Positions 52,686 through 60,645 of a stretch of 64,000 nt of DNA are shown here, piece after piece. The first letter of the stretch is position 1. The number at the start of each line of letters is the position of its first letter. The notes under the pieces are model-generated. The model did no database searches. It had not been told where the DNA came from and worked only from the letters and a program-made list of their open reading frames with translations. The position numbers and the translations under genes were made by a program. This DNA is from an uncultured Prevotellaceae bacterium (GTDB lineage Bacteria; Bacteroidota; Bacteroidia; Bacteroidales; Muribaculaceae), in NCBI GenBank assembly GCA_900322135.1, contig ONYP01000002.1:1-64000 (forward strand), given 5' to 3'.

Positions 52686-52711
52686 TATCGGTTTAATGAG
52701 CGAAACCGATA
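52686..52711. promoter_or_regulatory. perfect inverted repeat, candidate operator of the XRE-methyltransferase gene
   Basis: TATCGGTTT, 8-base spacer, AAACCGATA. It sits seven bases upstream of a near-consensus -7 box (TATCATTG at 52718) and 83 bases before the gene. Arm length and spacing suit a dimeric helix-turn-helix protein. Confidence 0.5.
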
Positions 52712-52794
52712 GTTTAATATCATTGGTCCCCGGCAGTAACAGGGGGCGAAGAGGCTCAGACAAAACACGAATCAACCCAAGCAGTCGTTAAGAT

Positions 52795-53943
52795 ATGATA
52801 TTCTCGGACAAAATCAAGCAGTTGCGCATCGAGAGCGGCAAACGCCAAAAGGACCTTGCTAAGGCCATCGGCGTGGATGTGCCGGCCTACAGCCGCTATG
52901 AGCACGGTGAACGGCGTCCCAAGCGGGAGCAGGTGCTTAGGCTTGCCCGCATCTTCAAGACCGACCCCGATGAACTGGTTGCCATGTGGCTGGCCGACGA
53001 GGCCTACTCGCACATCGCCCATGACAAGATGGCTGTCCGTGCCGCTGAACTGTTGCGCGACATGCTTGAGGGAGGGTCGGCTACAGCTAGTGAGGATATT
53101 CCTGTTAAACCCGTTACCACAACGGTGGCTGTAAAACGGGGCCTGGTGGCAAGCATGGGCCGCTCGGTGATGCCGCACTATGAGCAGGGCGATGCCGCCA
53201 CAGTGATGCGGCGCATCGAGGACGACAGCATCGACTGCATCGTCACCACCCCGCCCTACTGGCGTCGACGCAGCCAGGGGACCGAGAGCATCAGCGCGAG
53301 AACCAGAGAAGAATATGAGAACGACTTGCTGGCGACGATGGCCCAGGCATGGCGCGTGCTCAAACCCACAGGCTCGTTGTGGCTCAACATGGGTGATGAC
53401 ACGACCGACGGCTTTGTCCAGGGAATTCCATGGCGCGTGCTGCTCCAGATGATGGATACCCAGGGATGGCACCTGGTGAACGAGGTGGTGTGGAACAAAA
53501 CCACGACATCGCCACAGGGCAGCCAAGACCACCTGCGCAAAGTGCATGAGTTGATGTTCCACCTGGTCAAGGACGAGGATTTCTACTATAATGATGAAGA
53601 GCTGCGCCGCACATTCGCCTTGATTATGCATGGCAGCAAGGGGCAAGGCAGGGTTCCCAGGGGCAAGGCGCACCAGCTGATGGTTCCCAGCGATGTGTGG
53701 ACCATCGGCGTGCAGCGTTCGGGCATCGCCCACTACTGTGTCGCCCCCGACACGCTCTACCGCTTGCCGCTAGTGGCCACCTGTCCCCGCGGGGGCATTG
53801 TCCTGGACCCGTATTGCGGCACCGGCACGGCGTGCAAGATTGCCTATGAGATGAACCTGCGCAGCATCGGCATCGACATCAACCCCGAGTATATCAAGAA
53901 GGCCATGGCAAGCACCGAGGCCAAGCCGCTGAGCCTGTTTTGA
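52795..53943 (+). CDS. orphan beta-class DNA methyltransferase fused to an N-terminal XRE helix-turn-helix domain
   Basis: 382 residues. Residues 1-62 are an XRE/lambda-repressor-type helix-turn-helix (QKDLAKAIGVDVPAYSRYEHGERRPKREQ). A linker of about 60 residues follows. The methyltransferase has motif IV TTPPYW at 151-156 before motif I DPYCGTGT at 338-345, then GIDINPEY: the beta-class order, typical of N4-cytosine or N6-adenine enzymes. No restriction endonuclease adjoins. The methylated site cannot be read. The upstream inverted repeat could be bound by its own N-terminal domain. Confidence 0.88.
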   Translation: MIFSDKIKQLRIESGKRQKDLAKAIGVDVPAYSRYEHGERRPKREQVLRLARIFKTDPDELVAMWLADEAYSHIAHDKMAVRAAELLRDMLEGGSATASEDIPVKPVTTTVAVKRGLVASMGRSVMPHYEQGDAATVMRRIEDDSIDCIVTTPPYWRRRSQGTESISARTREEYENDLLATMAQAWRVLKPTGSLWLNMGDDTTDGFVQGIPWRVLLQMMDTQGWHLVNEVVWNKTTTSPQGSQDHLRKVHELMFHLVKDEDFYYNDEELRRTFALIMHGSKGQGRVPRGKAHQLMVPSDVWTIGVQRSGIAHYCVAPDTLYRLPLVATCPRGGIVLDPYCGTGTACKIAYEMNLRSIGIDINPEYIKKAMASTEAKPLSLF

Positions 53944-53958
53944 CACCCCGAGACATTC

Positions 53959-54012
53959 ATCCAGAATATCTAGGATATCCAGATTATCCAGAACATATAG
54001 AGCATCCAGTCG
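53959..54012. repeat. 9-bp periodic repeat (six units)
   Basis: Units atccagaat, atctaggat, atccagatt, atccagaac, atatagagc, atccagtcg. The last one and a half units form the left arm and loop of the terminator. The same TCCAGNNNN pattern occurs on the opposite strand at 10281-10361. Confidence 0.85.
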
Positions 54013-54026
54013 TCTGGATGCTTTTT
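54002..54026 (+). terminator. terminator of the methyltransferase gene
   Basis: GCATCCAG, TCGT loop, CTGGATGC, then five T: a perfect 8-bp stem. Confidence 0.9.
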
Positions 54027-54043
54027 GATTGCTGAATTTTTTG

Positions 54044-54051
54044 TAATTTTG
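54044..54051 (+). promoter_or_regulatory. -7 box of the ABC-F gene
   Basis: TAATTTTG with TTTTTG 16 bases upstream; leader of about 20 bases. This supports ATG 54073 over the upstream ATG at 54025. Confidence 0.6.
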
Positions 54052-54072
54052 CCGTCAAATTACAATCGTAGA

Positions 54073-56007
54073 ATGATTTCTATTCAAGGACTCAAAGTGG
54101 AATTCGGCAGTCAGGTACTGTTCGAGAACATCAGTTATGTCATCAACAAGCGGGACAAAATCGCGCTTGTGGGGAAGAACGGAGCCGGCAAGACCACGAT
54201 GCTGCGCATCATCACCGGTGAGCAACAGCCCACGAGCGGCACTGTCGCCCGTCAGGCCGACATCACCATCGGCTACCTGCCGCAGCAGATGCAACTCAAG
54301 GACGAACTCACCGTCAAGCAAGAGGCTGCGAGGGCGTTTGAGCATGTGCAGCAGATGGATGCCGCCATCGACCGCATGAACACGGAACTGGCCGAGCGCA
54401 CTGACTATGACAGCGCCGACTACCAAGAGCTCATCGAGCGAGTGGCCGAGAAGACCGAGTTGCGCTCCCTAATGCAGAGCGAGAACATCGAGGCCGAAAT
54501 CGAGAAGACCTTGATGGGCCTGGGCTTTGAACGCAGCGACTTTGACCGCCCCACTAGTGAGTTCAGCGGCGGTTGGCGTATGCGCATCGAGTTGGCAAAA
54601 CTGCTGTTGCGGCGGCCTGATGTGCTGTTGCTCGACGAGCCGACCAACCACCTGGACATCGAGTCTATCCAATGGCTGGAGGCGTTCCTGAAAAACCGTA
54701 ACGGAGCCCTGTTGCTGGTCTCACACGACCGAGCCTTTATCGATAATGTGACTAATCGCACGATTGAGATTTCGCTAGGCAAAATATATGACTACAAGGT
54801 GAGCTACAGCCAGTTTGTGGAACTGCGCAAGGAGCGCGTGGAGCAACAGATGCGCGCCTACGAGAACCAACAGAAGCTTATCCACGATACCGAGGACTTC
54901 ATCGAGCGTTTCCGCTACAAGGCGACCAAAGCCGTCCAGGTGCAGAGCCGCATCAAGATGCTGGAGAAACTCGAGCGCATCGAGGTCGATGAGGTGGACC
55001 GCTCCCGCATGCGGCTCAAATTCCCGCCTGCGCCACGCAGCGGTGACTATCCTGTCATTGCCGAGGACCTGCGCAAGGACTACGGCTCGCTGAATGTGTT
55101 CCAGGGCGTGACCTTCACCATCAAGCGCGGCGAGAAAGTGGCCTTTGTCGGCAAGAACGGAGCCGGCAAATCCACCCTGGTCAAGTGCATCATGGGCGAA
55201 ATCCCCTATGACGGCAAACTGCAAATCGGACACAATGTCAAGATCGGCTACTTTGCCCAGAACCAGGCGCAACTGCTTGACGAGACGCTGACGGTGCACG
55301 ACACCATCGACTATGTGGCCGTGGGCGACATACGCACACGCATCAACGACATCCTGGGCGCCTTCATGTTCGGCGGCAAAGCCGCCGACAAAAAAGTAAA
55401 GGTGCTGAGCGGCGGCGAGAAAAGCCGACTGGCGATGATACGCCTGCTGCTGCAACCCGTCAACCTGCTCATCCTCGATGAGCCGACCAACCACCTGGAC
55501 ATGCCCAGCAAGGATGTGCTCAAGGAAGCCATCCAGGCCTTTGAGGGCACGGTCATCGTCGTTTCCCACGACCGTGATTTCCTGAACGGCATCGTGGACA
55601 AGGTGTACGAGTTCGGCGACCATCGCGTGCGTGAGCACCTGGGCGGCATATATGATTTCTTGCAGAAAAAACAACTGGATTCCCTCCAGCAGCTGGAGGT
55701 CAAGAGCAGCCCCGTGGCAGCAGCAGCCGAGGAGTCACAGGAGCCTGCCAGCCAAGGCAAGATGGACTACCAGCGGCAGAAAGAGCGTGAACGCCGCATC
55801 CGTCAGGCCGAGAAAAAGGTGAAGACGCTGGAAGCCCGCATCGCCGAACTGGAGCAGCAACTCGCCGACATCGAGGACAAACTGACGACGGCCGGCACCG
55901 AGGACCTGGACATTTACTACACCCACTCCAAAATCAACCGCGAGCTCGAGGAGGTAATGGCTGAGTGGGAACAGGCAGGCGAAGAGCTGGAGAGAGTTAG
56001 AAGTTAG
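54073..56007 (+). CDS. ABC-F family ATP-binding protein
   Basis: 644 residues: two ABC ATPase domains joined by a charged linker and no membrane segments. Walker A sites are GKNGAGKT (residues 34-41) and GKNGAGKS (about 364); signature motifs are FSGGWRMRIELAKLL and LSGGEKSRLAMIRLL; both Walker B sites read LDEPTNHLD. ABC-F proteins act on ribosomes, for translation regulation or antibiotic protection; this one has a Uup-like C-terminal coiled coil (about 565-640). The final codons VRS and the TAG stop lie within the TTAGGAG array, so its present C-terminus may be altered. A GNAT fragment follows 34 bases later. Confidence 0.93.
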   Translation: MISIQGLKVEFGSQVLFENISYVINKRDKIALVGKNGAGKTTMLRIITGEQQPTSGTVARQADITIGYLPQQMQLKDELTVKQEAARAFEHVQQMDAAIDRMNTELAERTDYDSADYQELIERVAEKTELRSLMQSENIEAEIEKTLMGLGFERSDFDRPTSEFSGGWRMRIELAKLLLRRPDVLLLDEPTNHLDIESIQWLEAFLKNRNGALLLVSHDRAFIDNVTNRTIEISLGKIYDYKVSYSQFVELRKERVEQQMRAYENQQKLIHDTEDFIERFRYKATKAVQVQSRIKMLEKLERIEVDEVDRSRMRLKFPPAPRSGDYPVIAEDLRKDYGSLNVFQGVTFTIKRGEKVAFVGKNGAGKSTLVKCIMGEIPYDGKLQIGHNVKIGYFAQNQAQLLDETLTVHDTIDYVAVGDIRTRINDILGAFMFGGKAADKKVKVLSGGEKSRLAMIRLLLQPVNLLILDEPTNHLDMPSKDVLKEAIQAFEGTVIVVSHDRDFLNGIVDKVYEFGDHRVREHLGGIYDFLQKKQLDSLQQLEVKSSPVAAAAEESQEPASQGKMDYQRQKERERRIRQAEKKVKTLEARIAELEQQLADIEDKLTTAGTEDLDIYYTHSKINRELEEVMAEWEQAGEELERVRS

Positions 56008-56038
56008 GAGTTAGAAGTTAGGAGTTAGGAGTTAGGAG
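55997..56038. repeat. 7-bp tandem repeat (six units) overlapping the ABC-F stop
   Basis: Units TTAGAAG, TTAGGAG, TTAGAAG, TTAGGAG, TTAGGAG, TTAGGAG. It begins inside the last codons of ABC-F and supplies its stop codon. Confidence 0.95.
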
Positions 56039-56041
56039 TTG

Positions 56042-56143
56042 ATGTTGAGGACGGTAGCCATCAATAGCAGGAATGCAGGGGATGAGGAATTGAGACGGCT
56101 CTACGAGACGGCATTTCCTGTCGGGGAGCAGATTCCTTGCTGA
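56042..56143 (+). pseudogene. GNAT acetyltransferase, 5' fragment
   Basis: Reads MLRTVAINSRNAGDEELRRL then YETAFPVGEQIPC and stop. This is the N-terminus of a Bacteroidales GNAT protein, where EQIPW is normally followed by the rest of the first domain. It starts 34 bases after the ABC-F stop, in the same direction. The break is at about 56138-56141, where the minus-strand polyvalent gene begins. The matching 3' fragment lies at 59180-59422. Confidence 0.8.
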
Positions 56144-59100
56144 TGCCCTCAAACATGTCGTTCAGTTCGGTCAACTGACGGTTAGCCTCACGCATGGCGT
56201 TCTTGCGGCGTTCAACGGATTCCTTGTTTTCCTGGGCAAGACGGAACAGGGCGTTCAACTGGTTCTGCTCCAGCTGGCTTCCCCTCGGTGTATAATTCTC
56301 CAAGTCCTCGCTCAACGAGTACCGGATGTCCTTTTTACCGGAGTCAAACCGCTCGCTCAAAGGTATCATATTGCCGTTGTCATCATAGGTGGCAGACTCA
56401 GCACTCTTGATCTGCTCAGATGAAAACACACCATACTCAAGCACATTCCCGTCTTCGTCAGTGCGGATGAAGCCGTCATAACCCTGCGCCTTCAACGCCT
56501 CCATGGCGTCACGCCCTGCCGTGTCGGTAACGCCACGGTTGGGGATGTCTGGATTTATCGCCGGATTCTTGATGTCAAGATAGGCGGCTATGGTGCGCTG
56601 GCCATACTCATGATACGGATCATTATTTGGCGAGAAGAATATGGCGGGCATCTCTATGCTCTGTCGCGCATAGCGGTCGTCAAATTCGTAGAAGTCTTTC
56701 TCCTCCCAGGCGTTTTGCCACTCTTCGTCGGTCTTGTCATCCCACTCCTGTTTCTTTTGCCAGTCAAGTTTCTCCCAGTCCTCGCCTGTCTCGCGATTGA
56801 TCCAGCGCTTGGCGTTCGTCTGATGGTATACCACCAGCGGCTTCCCTTCCTTGTCCACCACCTTGCTGGCGTTCTCAGGATCGTTCTCCCAGTCACCAAA
56901 CCACCGCTTGAAGTTCTCGCTATGGGTCTGCTCCTCGCTCAGAGAAAACAATTTCCGCCCGTTTTCTTGCACAGTTCCAGAATCTTCCGTACCTTTGTCA
57001 ACGGAAACGGTCGGCGGAAGAGTGGAAAGGCCTGCCGCCGCTCCCGAAGGTTCGGGGGTCAGTATGAGGAGTTGGCCGTCCTCACGCTCGGCTTGTTTCT
57101 TTAATTGCTCTAATTGAACATCTCCCGCATAACGCCAGCCAACAATTTCCGTATTGTCCTTTGTGTTGTTGACCTCAAGAACAACCATAGAATTTTTATC
57201 AGCTGTTCTGATAGCTACCCAGTAGTTTGGTTTGTTCTTTGGCTGTGTTTGACCATATAAGTTGGTTTGGAAAAGTGCATTATAGAGAATTTCCCTATTT
57301 TCGTTTGCAGTCAATTCCGGATGGTTTTTGAGGTTTTTCTCAAAGATATTTTTCTTGATGATAATTGGTTTATCGCCAGCTCCAATCGCGGAGCGAACAT
57401 TTTGAGGTACATTAGGAATCTCAACACTCCTATGTGGCTTTACAAAATCATCATCAGCAATATCATCTATTGATGATACTTTTTCAACAATCAGCTTGCC
57501 GTTATTATCAACGGGATTGCCTTGATTGTCCTGGTATTGCGAGCCTTCGGCTCGTTCACCTCCATTCTGGCCGTCGGGACCTTCGCCCAACACCTTCGCG
57601 CGGTAGGCATCGTTGCAAGCCTTACCCATGCCCTTATGGGGCGGAAGGATTTCCACGCCGCGCTCCATCAGGATAGGCAACAGCTTCGGAGGCACGATGT
57701 CAAACTCCACACCACGCTCCTTGAATTCATCTACCCAGGCATCGGCTACCTCTTCCCAGGGCACAACCTCCATAGGCTTGTCCCAGCGAGAGAGAATCAA
57801 CTCTCCGCCGTTCCATTGATGCCGGCCTACAGGCAACTTGGCCTTCTCTGCGTGGTAGGGCTGGCCCTCCTCGCTCACAGGATACTGCGTCCTGATGTAC
57901 ACAAGATCATCACGCTCCCACGCATTCTTGAACTGTTTGTTCACCGTGGTGGGGCGGATATGGATATAGGGGTTATAATCGACATTGCCTACAGTGCCGA
58001 GCCCGTTGGGCTTGCCCAAGTCAATCTTGCCGTTATCTGTGGCGAGATCCGGGTTCTCATCGCTGCGCTCCCATCTGTGGAACTCAAACGAGGATGTCGG
58101 CCTTTTCTCGGTGCCTCTGCTGCCCAAGCGGTCAGCCATCGGTGAACGCATCGTGCCGTCATCCTTCAGAGACACATTGCGGAATCCTTCCGCAAGTTTC
58201 TCGTTGTCCAGACGCCTGATCTCTTCAGGATCTTCAACCAGCGAATAACGGATACCTGATTTCTCCTCGTCAGTCATCTTCTCTGGATCGACCTCGCTCA
58301 GAGAATACTGCTTATTCCCGCTTTTGTCAATATAAGGATATTCATACTTATGAGCTTTTCCTGTCACATCGGTAAAATCGCCTGTACGAATGATGGATTC
58401 AACACCTTGAACAATTGCATTTGCAGCATCTTTCGGTGATACCTCAGTAGGTTCGAAAACATACTCAATATATCCGTTATGAGGGCCTGTGCTTACATGC
58501 TCTCCATTTTTGCGGATGACAATGCTAATCTTATCGTCTGTCGGTGCATTGCCCATTGTTGCACCATTGGCTGGATGCGTAGAAACCCTTACCTCAACAG
58601 TCCTGCCGTTTACATTGAATTGCCCTTCATAGAATTCATTATAATATGATTGGCTACTCTTTGAACGTCTCAGATGAAGTTCCTTGCCTAATATCCTTAC
58701 TGCGTTAGACTCTGTGGATAAGTCGCCTTTTAGTCCTCCCTCGTTTTGAATTTTTCTTGCCGCGCGTGCTGTGATTAAAGTATTTTGTAGTACCTTTGCG
58801 GCATCCAAAGGGGATTGAGAAGTTAGTGACTGACGGCTTAGATGCGCACTGCCTCCCTGCGGAAGACCCCCAGTTGACGGATTGCCTGAAACCGCATCGT
58901 CCCCCTCACTGGAGGTTGTTTTTTTATCCGTATTGTCCTCGTATTGCGCGTTGCTAACGCGCACACCGCTGTACTCCGCAAACGGCTTCGTCTTGCGGTG
59001 GCTGCTGTCGACCCACTTCCTGAACTCCTCACGGTTCACACCGGTGATGGTACCCAGACCTGTCCAGCCTTCCTCATAGTTCGACAGGTAAGCGTCGCGG

Positions 59101-59165
59101 GCTTCCTGCTCTGTGTCGAAACCGTACATCACCTTGTGCTCGTCAAAGCTGCCGTCCTTGTTCAC
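56061..59165 (-). CDS. polyvalent mobile-element protein with pyrophosphatase-like, possible nuclease and ADP-ribosyltransferase modules, N-terminally truncated
   Basis: About 1034 codons, uninterrupted. It resembles phage/conjugative-element polyvalent proteins. Residues 1-65 are the C-terminal part of an InPase-like module (NKDGSFDEHKVMYGFDTEQE, EEGWTGLGTITGV); in-frame codons upstream (TGYVVDQV) continue that module until a TGA at 59192. Residues of about 600-720 resemble the PBECR nuclease-like fold (uncertain). Residues of about 770-985 resemble an ADP-ribosyltransferase polyvalent domain (SENFKRWFGDWENDPENA, VDKEGKPLVVYHQT, IFFSPNND, AYLDIKNP, YDGF). GIRYSLVEDPEEIRRL and RYSL repeats link modules. 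The last ~30 residues (after MFEGISK) read antisense GNAT DNA. No start codon fits a native N-terminus. Confidence 0.75.
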   Translation of the reverse strand: MNKDGSFDEHKVMYGFDTEQEARDAYLSNYEEGWTGLGTITGVNREEFRKWVDSSHRKTKPFAEYSGVRVSNAQYEDNTDKKTTSSEGDDAVSGNPSTGGLPQGGSAHLSRQSLTSQSPLDAAKVLQNTLITARAARKIQNEGGLKGDLSTESNAVRILGKELHLRRSKSSQSYYNEFYEGQFNVNGRTVEVRVSTHPANGATMGNAPTDDKISIVIRKNGEHVSTGPHNGYIEYVFEPTEVSPKDAANAIVQGVESIIRTGDFTDVTGKAHKYEYPYIDKSGNKQYSLSEVDPEKMTDEEKSGIRYSLVEDPEEIRRLDNEKLAEGFRNVSLKDDGTMRSPMADRLGSRGTEKRPTSSFEFHRWERSDENPDLATDNGKIDLGKPNGLGTVGNVDYNPYIHIRPTTVNKQFKNAWERDDLVYIRTQYPVSEEGQPYHAEKAKLPVGRHQWNGGELILSRWDKPMEVVPWEEVADAWVDEFKERGVEFDIVPPKLLPILMERGVEILPPHKGMGKACNDAYRAKVLGEGPDGQNGGERAEGSQYQDNQGNPVDNNGKLIVEKVSSIDDIADDDFVKPHRSVEIPNVPQNVRSAIGAGDKPIIIKKNIFEKNLKNHPELTANENREILYNALFQTNLYGQTQPKNKPNYWVAIRTADKNSMVVLEVNNTKDNTEIVGWRYAGDVQLEQLKKQAEREDGQLLILTPEPSGAAAGLSTLPPTVSVDKGTEDSGTVQENGRKLFSLSEEQTHSENFKRWFGDWENDPENASKVVDKEGKPLVVYHQTNAKRWINRETGEDWEKLDWQKKQEWDDKTDEEWQNAWEEKDFYEFDDRYARQSIEMPAIFFSPNNDPYHEYGQRTIAAYLDIKNPAINPDIPNRGVTDTAGRDAMEALKAQGYDGFIRTDEDGNVLEYGVFSSEQIKSAESATYDDNGNMIPLSERFDSGKKDIRYSLSEDLENYTPRGSQLEQNQLNALFRLAQENKESVERRKNAMREANRQLTELNDMFEGISKESAPRQEMPSRRAVSIPHPLHSCY

Positions 59166-59179
59166 CTGGTCAACGACAT

Positions 59180-59422
59180 AACCCGTTTGTCATCGACATC
59201 GAATCACCCCTGCAACCCGATGCGCCCAACCCCGAACAACGGCGATGCCGCCATGCCTTCTACCTGCGCAACGGCATGAAGGACACCGGAACCAACCGCA
59301 CCTATAACGGCATCACCTTCACCATCCTGTCCAACAGCGATGAGCCATTCACGCTTCAGGACTATGACGAGATTGTCACTGCCCTGCGAGCCGCTTGGGA
59401 AAAAATGCCTGGCAGACAATAA
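59180..59422 (+). pseudogene. GNAT acetyltransferase, 3' fragment
   Basis: Reads NPFVIDIESPLQPDAP, then EQRRCRHAFYLRNGMKDTG, FTLQDYDEIVTALRAAWEKM and stop at 59420-59422. This is the C-terminal half of a GNAT protein: the conserved RRHAFYLRNGF block is plain. Together with 56042-56143 it makes one gene in order and direction, lacking about 60 central residues. The frame has no start codon of its own. The junction with the inserted gene is within 59180-59190, where ACCCGT is shared by both reading frames. Confidence 0.8.
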
Positions 59423-59468
59423 TAAGACTATTTAACGCTTTTGGCTTGTCCAATTAGTCCCTATCGGC

Positions 59469-59476
59469 TATTTTTG
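59469..59476 (+). promoter_or_regulatory. -7 box almost at the start codon of the 59481 gene
   Basis: TATTTTTG ends only four bases before ATG 59481, implying a leaderless or nearly leaderless mRNA. Confidence 0.55.
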
Positions 59477-59480
59477 CGGT

Positions 59481-60446
59481 ATGAAACGGGCATTGGCAAT
59501 AGCATTCCTGACCGTTGCGCTGACAGGGCTTGCTCAGGAAAACCAGACGATCAAACTGCAGTTTGACCAGTCCAAGATAAGTCCGCAGTTCACTATGCCC
59601 GAACTGCCGACGGCTATCGCCCCCGTCGCCAACATCAAACCCACTTTCAACACCAACCTGCCCACCGCCGCCGACCTGAAGCTGGATTACCAGGACTTGT
59701 GGGCCGATTCCCTGGTCATCTATCAGCCCAACTGGAATGACAGCCGTTTCACCACCGCTACCCTGCCCCACTTCCGCTACGACACCAACCCCTACGGCCG
59801 CGACTGGTCGTCGGGCGGGATCATTACACGCTTGGGCCACGGCTTGCTGACCGGCAGCGGAAGCCACACGACCTATCCCGGCATGGGCAACACGGCAAGC
59901 GCCAGCGTCGCCTACACGATGCCCCTGGGCGACCGCATGCAGTTCACGGCAGGCGTTACTGGCAGCAAGTATCACTTTGACCATGCGGCATGGAATGACT
60001 ACGGCGTGTTTGGCAACGCCTCGTTTCGACTCAACAACCGGTTGACGCTCAACGCATTCGGGCAATATTATGCCCGTCAGCAGTTCCACTCGGTAGCAGC
60101 AATGCCCTTCCAGGGCAGTTCATCCTACGGCGGCACACTGGGTTGGCGCGCCAGCGACAACTTCTCACTCGATGTGGGCGCACGGCGCATCTACGACCCC
60201 TACACGGGACAGTGGCGCACCCTGCCCATCGTGCAACCCACCTTCAACCTGTTTGGCGCACCCATCTCGTTTGACGCCGGTCCGCTGCTCTTTCAATGGC
60301 TTGACAACCTGCTGGGCAGCGGCAAGAAACACCGCGACTGGGACGATGCCAAGTACCGCCCCGTCACCGTCCCCGATGCCGTGCTCAAGCAGCCAGGCTT
60401 CAACCCCAACAGCCCTGTGCCCATTCCTGACGCCTTCCGTCACTGA
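59481..60446 (+). CDS. secreted protein, probable outer-membrane-associated beta-barrel, unknown
   Basis: 321 residues. A signal peptide ends near TGLAQ, which supports ATG 59481. The mature protein shows alternating strands rich in Gly and aromatic residues, such as MQFTAGVTGSKYHFDHAAWNDYG, LTLNAFGQYYARQQF and GWRASDNFSLDVGARRIYD, suggesting an antiparallel beta-barrel of an outer membrane protein. It ends with aspartate and proline-rich residues, not the aromatic last residue of barrels. I do not recognise the family. Its promoter box lies almost on the start codon. Confidence 0.65.
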   Translation: MKRALAIAFLTVALTGLAQENQTIKLQFDQSKISPQFTMPELPTAIAPVANIKPTFNTNLPTAADLKLDYQDLWADSLVIYQPNWNDSRFTTATLPHFRYDTNPYGRDWSSGGIITRLGHGLLTGSGSHTTYPGMGNTASASVAYTMPLGDRMQFTAGVTGSKYHFDHAAWNDYGVFGNASFRLNNRLTLNAFGQYYARQQFHSVAAMPFQGSSSYGGTLGWRASDNFSLDVGARRIYDPYTGQWRTLPIVQPTFNLFGAPISFDAGPLLFQWLDNLLGSGKKHRDWDDAKYRPVTVPDAVLKQPGFNPNSPVPIPDAFRH

Positions 60447-60575
60447 TTACCGTTACGGTGCCTCATGTTAGCCATTTGCCGACGACTCTGCCCGGCTTGC
60501 ACAACCGTTCCCTCCAAGAATTGAGCATCTTCATCAGGCTCTAAGAGGGTTTTATGGTTTTTTAGGCCAATGGAT

Positions 60576-60606
60576 TTTGGCAGATGGGAAAGATGTTGTA
60601 ATTTTG
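60576..60606 (+). promoter_or_regulatory. promoter of the Crp/Fnr-type gene
   Basis: TTTG at 60576-60579, exactly 19 bases, TAATTTTG at 60599-60606. The leader of about 35 bases fixes the start at ATG 60646. Confidence 0.88.
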
Positions 60607-60645
60607 CACATTAAACCCCATGATAACGGGTTTCGCGTGCACCTA

